Assembly: GCF_000154785.2 (NCBI RefSeq) | Contig: NC_015730.1 | Location: 3,867,501 to 3,931,500, forward strand | Direction: 5' to 3' | Source: Roseobacter litoralis Och 149 | Lineage (GTDB): Bacteria; Pseudomonadota; Alphaproteobacteria; Rhodobacterales; Rhodobacteraceae | DNA length: 64,000 bases | In this document: in pieces, positions 16,638 through 23,947 of the stretch | How the letters are laid out: the number at the start of each line of letters is the position of its first letter | How positions within the stretch are numbered: the stretch's first letter is position 1 | Notes under the pieces: model-generated | Databases searched by the model: none | Seen by the model: the letters and a program-made list of their open reading frames with translations, nothing else | Told to the model about the DNA's origin: nothing | Made by a program: the position numbers and the translations under genes

Positions 16638-17921
16638 CTAGTTACAGCCCGGTGTGATGTTATTTTCAGCTGCAAAGGCTGCGGCATCCTCAGCGATCAA
16701 CGGCCCGATGACATCCTGATCCGACTGTTCGTAATCGGAAATCAGCGTCCACTGGTCATTTGTCCCGCTCCACTGCGCCATGGCGACAAAGCCACCACCA
16801 CCGTGGTTTTCACAGGACACATCGAACGCAGGGCCGAAGTTTGGCAGCCCAAGTGCCGCCATCTTCTCTTCGGTGATCTTGAGGGCTTCCATACCGTCGC
16901 GCATCATGGGTGCCGTAATTTCCGCAACTCCATGGATTTCCTGCGCGGTCTTGGCCGCTTCAGCCGCCAGCATCGCCGCGTAAAGGCCGCGGTTATACAG
17001 AACCGTACCGATCTGATCCCCCGCTCCAGCAGCTTTACCCGCATCCACAACATATTTCTGGATGTCCTCGAACACAGGGAAATCACTGCCGACATTGTGG
17101 AAGGCCAACGCCTTATACCCATCAGCGGCACCGCCCGCCGGGCGGACATCGTTTTCAGACCCAGACCACCAGATGCCAATGAAATTTTCCATCGGGAATC
17201 GGATGTTCGCGGCTTCCTGAATGGCGACCTGATTCATCACACCCCAGCCATACATGATGACATTGTCAGGGCGTTCGCGACGAATCTGCAGCCACTGCGA
17301 TTTCTGTTCCTGTCCGGGGTGATCCACCGCCAGCAACAACAGCTCGAACCCGTGCTTTTCCGACAGCTCTTCGAGCGTGCGGATCGGTTCCTTGCCATAG
17401 GCAGAGTTATGATAGACCAGCGCGATCTTTTTGCCATCAAGCGACCCGTCGTTCACCTCCAGCAGATGCTTGATCGCAAAGGACGCGCCATCCCAATAGT
17501 TCGCAGGATAGTTAAAGATGTTGCGGAAAACCGTGCCATCCTTGGCAGAGGTGCGGCCATAGCCCATCGAATGAACCGGAATACCATCTGCCGTCGCCTT
17601 CGGGATCAGCTGATAGGTGATGCCGGTCGACAGGGGTTGATAGACCAGCGCGCCCTCCCCCTTGGTGCTTTCATAACACTCCACACCCTTTTCGGTGTTG
17701 TACCCGGTTTCGCATTCGGGGACCCGCGTCATGACACCGCCGATCCCGCCATCGCGTTCGTTCAGCAGCGTAAAGTAATCCGCATAGCCATCCGCAAAAG
17801 GGATCCCATTCGCGGCATATGGACCGGTACGATAGCTCAGCGACGGGAACACGAGGTCCGCCATTACCGGGCTTGCCGCCATCAGGGCCGCAACGGCCCA
17901 GGTTCCTATTTTGTATTTCAT
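16638..17921 (-). CDS. Periplasmic substrate-binding protein of the HAAT ABC importer
   Basis: The 427-aa protein starts with a signal peptide (MKYKIGTWAVAALMAASPVMA, cleaved before DLVF) and has the type I periplasmic-binding fold of LivK relatives (ITYQLIPKA, ALVYHNSAYGKEPI, VGSDFPVFEDIQKYV). It is longer than LivK (about 345 residues mature), like members that bind aromatic or other organic acids. The substrate is unknown. It is encoded between livM and livF in a minus-strand cluster with two acyl-CoA ligases. Confidence 0.88.
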   Translation of the reverse strand: MKYKIGTWAVAALMAASPVMADLVFPSLSYRTGPYAANGIPFADGYADYFTLLNERDGGIGGVMTRVPECETGYNTEKGVECYESTKGEGALVYQPLSTGITYQLIPKATADGIPVHSMGYGRTSAKDGTVFRNIFNYPANYWDGASFAIKHLLEVNDGSLDGKKIALVYHNSAYGKEPIRTLEELSEKHGFELLLLAVDHPGQEQKSQWLQIRRERPDNVIMYGWGVMNQVAIQEAANIRFPMENFIGIWWSGSENDVRPAGGAADGYKALAFHNVGSDFPVFEDIQKYVVDAGKAAGAGDQIGTVLYNRGLYAAMLAAEAAKTAQEIHGVAEITAPMMRDGMEALKITEEKMAALGLPNFGPAFDVSCENHGGGGFVAMAQWSGTNDQWTLISDYEQSDQDVIGPLIAEDAAAFAAENNITPGCN

Positions 17922-18011
17922 CGGTATTTCCTCCCTTAATTGTTGTCCGATGCGCCGGTAGGCCGGCGTCTTATCTGCGGGCGAGCCCGCCTTCCGTTTC
18001 CTGTCTTCACC

Positions 18012-19088
18012 CTAGTGCGGGAAAGGCCACAAGCGTAGCTTTTCCTTGGCCAGACGCCAAAGCTGTGCAAGCCCATGCGGTTCAACGATCAAAAACAGTA
18101 TGATCAACGCACCCACGACGACCAGATTGAGGTGTGCCACGATATCCGTGGGCCAGCCAAACCAATCAACACCAATCACCTTGAGCAACACAGGCAGCAG
18201 CACCAGAAATGCAGCCCCCGCGAAAGAGCCAAAGATCGACCCCAAGCCACCAATGATGATCATGAAGAGCACAAGGAACGACTTGGTGATCCCAAAGACC
18301 TCACCGACCTCCACAGCACCCAGATAAATCGCAAAGAACAAGGCACCTGAAATGCCCACAAAGAACGAACTGACAGCAAAGGCCGTCAGCTTGGCCTTGA
18401 GCGGGTTCACCCCGATAATCTCCGCTGCGATGTCCATATCCCGGATCGCCATCCACTGCCGCCCCATCGCCCCCCGCGTGAGGTTGCGCGCGATAACGGC
18501 GCAGGCAATGGTGAAAATCAGGCAAAACACATAGGCCGCCCATGCATCCGTATTGGGGCCTGTGATGATGATTCCAAAGGTGTCCCGCTCGGGCGCGTTG
18601 ATCTGACCCGAGGCCGAATAGTTATAAAACCAGGAAACACGGTTAAACATCCAGACCAGAAAGAACTGCGCAGCCAGCGTCGCAACGGCCAGATAAAATC
18701 CCTTGATCCGCAAGGAAGGCAGACCAAAAAGCACGCCAACGGCGGCCGTGATAGCGCCTGCCAAAAGCACGTGAATGAACATGCTCACGTCAGGAAACGC
18801 CGTCATCAGTTTGTAACAAGCGTAGGCCCCCACAGCCATGAAACCGCCCGTGCCAAGGCTCACCTGCCCACAATATCCCACCAGAATATTCAACCCGATT
18901 GCCGCAATTGAATAGATCAAGAAGGGCATAAAGATCGAATTGACCCAATAATCGTTGACCATAAAGGGAATGACGACAATCGCGATGAACAACACCACAT
19001 AGTAGCGATACCGGTCAAACCGGATCGGAAAGGTCTGGCTGTCTTCAGGGTAGGTTGTGCTGAAATCACCTGCTTCACGATAGAGCAT
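18012..19088 (-). CDS. livM: ABC transporter permease, LivM type
   Basis: A 358-aa membrane protein with an N-terminal cytoplasmic segment followed by about ten transmembrane helices and the LivM signature around NILVGYCGQVSLGTGGFMAVGAYA. With LivH it forms the channel of the HAAT importer. AGGGGA lies upstream of the ATG. Unlike the usual tight livH-livM spacing, 538 bp separate it from livH, occupied by an antiparallel gene, so it may need its own promoter. Confidence 0.92.
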   Translation of the reverse strand: MLYREAGDFSTTYPEDSQTFPIRFDRYRYYVVLFIAIVVIPFMVNDYWVNSIFMPFLIYSIAAIGLNILVGYCGQVSLGTGGFMAVGAYACYKLMTAFPDVSMFIHVLLAGAITAAVGVLFGLPSLRIKGFYLAVATLAAQFFLVWMFNRVSWFYNYSASGQINAPERDTFGIIITGPNTDAWAAYVFCLIFTIACAVIARNLTRGAMGRQWMAIRDMDIAAEIIGVNPLKAKLTAFAVSSFFVGISGALFFAIYLGAVEVGEVFGITKSFLVLFMIIIGGLGSIFGSFAGAAFLVLLPVLLKVIGVDWFGWPTDIVAHLNLVVVGALIILFLIVEPHGLAQLWRLAKEKLRLWPFPH

Positions 19089-19257
19089 TACGTATCCCCT
19101 GCGATTTTTGCATCGGTTGTCTCGTGGAAAAAGGAGCGTTCAAACATCGCATGGCTCCGACGTTGAGAGGTTAACCACGTCACACAAAGCCACGGGATTT
19201 CCTAATTTTGCCCCAATTGAACCGGCACAACCGTTCGTGTGGGACGGAGTGGGTGTG

Positions 19258-19596
19258 ATGACGGCAGTACTAAACGAAATCAGAAATCTGGATGCGCGGC
19301 TTGGTCGTGGGGAAATTACCCCGGCCGAGTATGAAGCAGCGCGCGGACGGCTCCTGCACGATATCGAAGACGCGCAAAGCGATTTCATCGACATCACACC
19401 GGCGCCCGAGGCACGCAATGCGCCACGACAAGGATCATCTGCATTGGGTCTTGGTCTGGTGGTATGTCTGTTGGTCATGAGCCTGTGCATCAGCCTGACC
19501 TTGCTGTTCCTGCCCGATCTCAATCTGGCGCTGACCTTGGGCGTGACGATCCTCGCCGCGCTCAGCGTCGCATTGTTGCAGGTCAAAGACGACTGA
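19258..19596 (+). CDS. Small membrane protein with SHOCT-like N terminus, antiparallel within the liv cluster
   Basis: The 112-aa product begins with a short amphipathic helix resembling SHOCT-type domains (LDARLGRGEITPAEYEAARGRLL, residues about 11-33), then a linker and two transmembrane segments (about 62-82 and 86-106) separated by a tight turn. I do not recognise a functional family; it may be related to small CcmI-like or oligomerising membrane proteins. GGAG lies upstream of the ATG. It is transcribed against livH and livM, ends 30 bp from the livH stop, and interrupts the operon. Confidence 0.65.
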   Translation: MTAVLNEIRNLDARLGRGEITPAEYEAARGRLLHDIEDAQSDFIDITPAPEARNAPRQGSSALGLGLVVCLLVMSLCISLTLLFLPDLNLALTLGVTILAALSVALLQVKDD

Positions 19597-19626
19597 CACT
19601 GCGCGCCTCGGTGCGCCCTTATGGCG

Positions 19627-20616
19627 TCACACGCGCTCAATGATCTTCTCCCCAAAGAGGCCCTGAGGCCGGAACAGCAGGAATACCAGCGCCAACATAT
19701 AGGCAAACCAGTTTTCCGTGGCGCCGCCAAGGTACGGCTGACCAATCAGAAACTCGAATAACTTTTCACCAACCCCGATGATCAGACCGCCAACGATCGC
19801 GCCGGGGATCGAGGTGAAACCGCCCAGCATCAGCACCGGGAGCGCTTTGAGCGCAATAAGGGACAGCGAAAACTGCACACCCGATTTCGCCCCCCACATG
19901 ATACCGGCAACAAGGGCTACGAAACCCGCCAGCGACCACACCAGTATCCAGATGAAATTGAGCGACACGCCTACCGACAACGCCGCCTGATGGTCATCCG
20001 CCACCGCCCGCATCGCCCGGCCCTGCTTGGTGTATTGCGCAAACAACACGAGGCCCAGCACCAGAATGGCGGCCACAATCGAAGCCACGATGTCCAGATT
20101 ATCGATGAAAAATCCGTATCCAAAGGCCTCGAAGGTCACGGCGTCTATGGTCTCGTTGATGCCCTGCGGCAGGCCGACTTCAAGCGTTTTGATGTCTGAG
20201 CCCCACATCAAATCCCCAACGCCTTCGAGGAAATAGGCCAGCCCGATGGTCGCCATGAACAGGATAATCGGCTCCTGCCCGACCAAAAACCGGAAAATAT
20301 ATCGCTGCACCAGCCAACTGAACAGCACCATGACTCCCATCGTCAGGAAAATCGCCGCCAGCGCGGGCACATTCCAGCCAAAATAATGGATCTCGGTGCC
20401 GAAAATCGCATTGATCAGATGCGCAAAAGGCACCTGACCATTCATGATGCCGTACAGCGTCATCGCCGCGAAAAGCGCCATGACGCCTTGGGCAAAGTTG
20501 AAAATTCCGCTGGCCTTGTAGATCAGCACGAACCCCAGCGCCACAAGCGCATAAAGAACCCCGGCCATAAGCCCGTTCAGAAAAACCTCAGCGGTCCAAA
20601 GCAGTTGTTCAGGCAT
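19627..20616 (-). CDS. livH: ABC transporter permease, LivH type
   Basis: A 329-aa permease with about eight transmembrane helices and the LivH signature GLMAGVLYALVALGFVLIYK near the N terminus, a cytoplasmic EAA-like loop around GRAMRAVADDHQAALSVGV, and a C-terminal LFRPQGLFGEKIIERV. It pairs with LivM in the HAAT importer. GGGAG precedes the start at 20616. Downstream of livG, separated by a short tandem repeat. Confidence 0.92.
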   Translation of the reverse strand: MPEQLLWTAEVFLNGLMAGVLYALVALGFVLIYKASGIFNFAQGVMALFAAMTLYGIMNGQVPFAHLINAIFGTEIHYFGWNVPALAAIFLTMGVMVLFSWLVQRYIFRFLVGQEPIILFMATIGLAYFLEGVGDLMWGSDIKTLEVGLPQGINETIDAVTFEAFGYGFFIDNLDIVASIVAAILVLGLVLFAQYTKQGRAMRAVADDHQAALSVGVSLNFIWILVWSLAGFVALVAGIMWGAKSGVQFSLSLIALKALPVLMLGGFTSIPGAIVGGLIIGVGEKLFEFLIGQPYLGGATENWFAYMLALVFLLFRPQGLFGEKIIERV

Positions 20617-20670
20617 CGGAGTTCTCCCTGCACGAGCGAATGAGAGCGGGCTTGCCGGTTGAAGCGCCGC

Positions 20671-20714
20671 ACCGACGCAATACCGACGACATACCGACGT
20701 CATACCGACGTCCC
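20671..20714. repeat. Four tandem 11-bp units between livG and livH
   Basis: ACCGACG followed by four variable bases repeats four times without a gap (units start at 20671, 20682, 20693, 20704). The array fills nearly half of the intergenic space just after the livG stop. It could vary in copy number by slippage; it is not CRISPR-like, since there are no spacers. Confidence 0.8.
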
Positions 20715-20717
20715 AAA

Positions 20718-21536
20718 TCAGTCATGCGCCACCCCCAGATAGGCGTCGATCACCGCCTGATTGTTGCGCACCTCGTCCGGGGTGCCGTCGCCGATCTTTT
20801 TGCCGTAATCCATCACAACCACCCGGTCTGAAAGGTCCATGACCACGCCCATGTCATGCTCGATCAGCGCAATTGTCGTGCCAAATTCATCGTTCACATC
20901 AAGGATAAAGCGGCTCATGTCCTCTTTCTCCTCCACGTTCATGCCCGCCATCGGCTCATCCAGCAGCAACAAAGACGGCTCCGCCGCCAAGGCCCGCGCC
21001 AGTTCCACACGCTTTTTCAACCCATAGGGCAGCCGGGACACAGGGGTCTTGCGGATCGCCTGAATTTCGAGGAAATCAATAATCTTTTCAGCAACTTCCC
21101 GGTTCTCAGTCTCTTCGGCTTCGGCTTTGCCACGCCAGATCGCCTGCCGCCAGATGTTTGTTTTCATATGCGTCAAACGCCCCGTCATGACATTATCAAG
21201 CACCGACATCCCCTCGAACAAGGCGATGTTCTGGAACGTGCGCGCAATGCCTTGCCGCGCCACCTGATAGGGCTTCAACGCGGGACGCGGTGCACCCTGA
21301 TAGAACACCTGTCCTTCCTGCGGGACGTAAAACCCGGAAATGACATTCAGCATCGAAGACTTCCCGGCCCCATTCGGCCCAATGATCGCGCGGATCTCCC
21401 CCTTGCGGATGTCAAAAGAGATGTCCTTGATCGCCTCCACTCCGCCAAAACGCAGGGTGATGTTCTTCATCTCCATCACCACTGGACCGATCTGGCGGCC
21501 ATCTTCGGTCACGTAGCCGTCAATAGTATCTTTCAT
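20718..21536 (-). CDS. livG: ABC transporter ATP-binding protein, LivG type
   Basis: The 272-aa ATPase has Walker A GPNGAGKSS, a Q-loop in RTFQNIALF (a LivG hallmark), a signature-like SRLPYGLKKRVELARAL and Walker B LLLLDEPMAGMN, and a C-terminal DAYLG as in LivG. It is the second ATPase of the HAAT importer. The signature loop departs from the canonical LSGGQ, common in LivG proteins. It lies 37 bp downstream of the acyl-CoA synthetase gene. Confidence 0.93.
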   Translation of the reverse strand: MKDTIDGYVTEDGRQIGPVVMEMKNITLRFGGVEAIKDISFDIRKGEIRAIIGPNGAGKSSMLNVISGFYVPQEGQVFYQGAPRPALKPYQVARQGIARTFQNIALFEGMSVLDNVMTGRLTHMKTNIWRQAIWRGKAEAEETENREVAEKIIDFLEIQAIRKTPVSRLPYGLKKRVELARALAAEPSLLLLDEPMAGMNVEEKEDMSRFILDVNDEFGTTIALIEHDMGVVMDLSDRVVVMDYGKKIGDGTPDEVRNNQAVIDAYLGVAHD

Positions 21537-21573
21537 TCATACCTCTGAAAAACGAGGGGGTACGCCGTGTCCA

Positions 21574-23544
21574 TCATTGCGCTGCCATCCTTGCACCAAC
21601 CGGTTGCACCGCTGCCACCCGAACTTCCAGCGTTGCGGAGATTGAGCCCTTGCGCCCGTCTTCATAGGTCACTTCGGTCACGGTCGATATCTCAGGCGAG
21701 CCGTCATATAGTGCCGCGATGATATCCGCATATTTCTCTTCGATGATCCGGCGGCGGACCTTGCGTGTGCGGGTCAGCTCGCCATCATCCGCATCCAATT
21801 CCTTGTGCAGCACCACAAAGCGATGGACCTGACAGCCAGACAGCATGACGTCCTCCGCGACGGAAGTGTTTACCTCTTCCACATGCTCCTGAATCATAGC
21901 CATAACCTGCGGGTGCCGCGCCAACTCCTGATAGGAGGCATAGCCGATATTGTTCCGTTCCGCCCAGTTGCCCACAGCGGTCAGGTCGATGTTGATAAAG
22001 GCCGTGCATTCGTCACGCTCGTTGCCAAACACCACGACCTCCAGAATGTTGGGGAAAAACTTGAGCTTGTTCTCCACATATTTGGGCGCAAAAAGCGATC
22101 CATCCGCCATTTTCCCGACATCTTTGGCGCGGTCGATGATCCGCAGATGGCCCGTGTCCTCTTCGATAAAGCCCGCATCCCCCGTGGCCACCCAGCCTTC
22201 GGCGTCCTTGGTGTCTGCCGTGCTTTCGGGGTTTTTGAAATACTCTACGAACACGCCCGGACTGCGGTAAAAGACTTCGCCATTCTCCGCGATTTTCAAT
22301 TCAACGCCAGGGCAGGTCACACCAACCGTGTCGGATCGCACTTCGCCATCGGGTTGCGCGGTGATGAACACGGTCGCTTCGGTCTGCCCGTAAAGCTGTT
22401 TGAGGTTGATCCCGAGTGAGCGAAAAAAGTCGAAAATCTCAGGCCCGATCGCTTCGCCGGCGGTATAGCCCACGCGAATACGGCTGAACCCCAATGTGTT
22501 CTTCAGGGGGCCATAGATCGCCAATTCGCCAATGTTATATTTGAAGCGGTCCCATTGGTTCACCGGTTGGCCATCCAGAATATCCGGCCCGACGCGGCGC
22601 GCATGGGCCATGAAATAATCAAACAGCCATTTTTTGAACCGGCCCGCATCTTCCATACGAATCATTACATTGGTCAACTGCGTCTCGAAAACGCGCGGCG
22701 GGGCAAAATAATAGGTCGGACCGATTTCACGCAGGTCAGTGTGCATCGTCTCGGCACTTTCCGGGCAGTTGGTGCAAAACCCTGTCCACAGCGCCTGACC
22801 CACCGAGAAAATGAAATCCCCGACCCATGCCATCGGCAAATAGGCCAGAATCGAATCCGTTTGCCGCAGATCATCAAATTCCGACGATGATTTGGAGGTT
22901 TCAATGACATTGCGGTTGCTCAAAACGACGCCTTTTGGCTTGCCCGTTGTGCCGGACGTATAGAGCATAACGCAGGTGCTGTCATAATTCAGCTTTGCTT
23001 GCCGGGCGGTAATCTCTGGCAGCAATTCGTCTCGCTTTGCCCGGCCTGCATCCTGCACATGCGTGTATTGGTGTAATTTCGCATGGTCGTATTTGCGCAA
23101 CCCTCTGGGATCGAGATAGAGCATCTGTTCAAAGCTCGGCAGCTGGTCGCGGATTTCGATGACTTTATCGACCTGTTCCTGATCCCCCACGATAACAAAT
23201 CGCGCGCCGCAATGGCTGAGAACATAGGCCATCTCCTCGGCCACCGCGTCCTGATAAAGCGGAACCGGCACCGCACCGACCATTTCGGCGGCGATCATCG
23301 ACCAGTACAAACGGGGGCGGTTGCGTCCGATAACCGCAATGAAATCACCTTCCTGCACGCCAAGGTCAACCAACCCGAGGGCCAGTGCCTCAACCTCTTC
23401 CAAGGTTTCGGCCCATGTCCAGGACTGCCAGATCCCATACTCTTTTTCACGGTATGCAGGTGCGTCCGCGAACTCTTTGGCATTACGATGAAGCAGCGCC
23501 GGGACGGACTGTGGTCCGTCGACCTGCGTTGAAACTATACTCAA
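21574..23544 (-). CDS. Long-chain acyl-CoA synthetase-like AMP-binding enzyme
   Basis: A 656-aa adenylate-forming enzyme with the P-loop-like YTSGTTGKPKGV, the LKQLYGQTEA motif, the ATGDAGFIEEDT block and the hinge DRAKDVGK (where many relatives have DRxKxxIK). Length and the ACSBG/FadD15-like architecture point to a long-chain or other bulky acid-CoA ligase. It appears to be the first gene of the transporter cluster, so it probably activates the imported acid in the cytoplasm. About 400 bp without a gene lie upstream and should contain the promoter. Confidence 0.88.
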   Translation of the reverse strand: MSIVSTQVDGPQSVPALLHRNAKEFADAPAYREKEYGIWQSWTWAETLEEVEALALGLVDLGVQEGDFIAVIGRNRPRLYWSMIAAEMVGAVPVPLYQDAVAEEMAYVLSHCGARFVIVGDQEQVDKVIEIRDQLPSFEQMLYLDPRGLRKYDHAKLHQYTHVQDAGRAKRDELLPEITARQAKLNYDSTCVMLYTSGTTGKPKGVVLSNRNVIETSKSSSEFDDLRQTDSILAYLPMAWVGDFIFSVGQALWTGFCTNCPESAETMHTDLREIGPTYYFAPPRVFETQLTNVMIRMEDAGRFKKWLFDYFMAHARRVGPDILDGQPVNQWDRFKYNIGELAIYGPLKNTLGFSRIRVGYTAGEAIGPEIFDFFRSLGINLKQLYGQTEATVFITAQPDGEVRSDTVGVTCPGVELKIAENGEVFYRSPGVFVEYFKNPESTADTKDAEGWVATGDAGFIEEDTGHLRIIDRAKDVGKMADGSLFAPKYVENKLKFFPNILEVVVFGNERDECTAFINIDLTAVGNWAERNNIGYASYQELARHPQVMAMIQEHVEEVNTSVAEDVMLSGCQVHRFVVLHKELDADDGELTRTRKVRRRIIEEKYADIIAALYDGSPEISTVTEVTYEDGRKGSISATLEVRVAAVQPVGARMAAQ

Positions 23545-23947
23545 TTTTTGTCCTCCCAGACCTTGCCGTCCATAGGCAAGCGCGGTCGTTTTTTGACCGT
23601 CGTGTGCACAACAATGTAAGTTTTCAGATGAAGGTCAACTTTTTAGTTTCATTTGGTCAGTGCGCAAGCGCTAACGGGCCGGATTCTCTACGGTCTGAGC
23701 CAAAGCACTACGTCGGGAAACAGGGTCATCCTTATCCGTATTTTCGTCCAGAAGGTGGCTGATTCCATCGGCTGACAGCACGGAACAACATAGCATCCCG
23801 TTTCAGGTGTGACGCTTTTGCCATCCCGACACGGGCGCTTTGAATACTTTAGCCAATCGAACGCGCCTTGGGCCACGCATCGCAAGGCCCGGCAAGGTGG
23901 ACGACACGTTGAAATGCCGAGTCGTCCACGCAACTTGCTACGTCACC
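23545..23947. other. Intergenic control region between formate dehydrogenase gene and acyl-CoA synthetase operon
   Basis: I see no credible gene in these 403 bases. The right part holds an inverted repeat, GTGGACGAC (23897-23905) with GTCGTCCAC (23921-23929), 19 bp after the stop of the formate dehydrogenase gene. It lacks a T-tract but may terminate or protect that transcript. The left part, just upstream of the synthetase start, is A+T-richer and presumably carries the promoter, including a small palindrome around GCGCAAGCGC (23661-23670). Confidence 0.5.

Noticed and set aside
20671..20714. Short repeats considered as a CRISPR remnant
   Set aside because: Units are contiguous 11-mers with no spacers and no cas genes in the window.
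23688..23933. An 81-codon minus-strand frame between the formate dehydrogenase and acyl-CoA synthetase genes
   Set aside because: Cysteine/arginine-rich translation without family likeness, no convincing ribosome binding site, and it overlaps the inverted repeat at 23897-23929.
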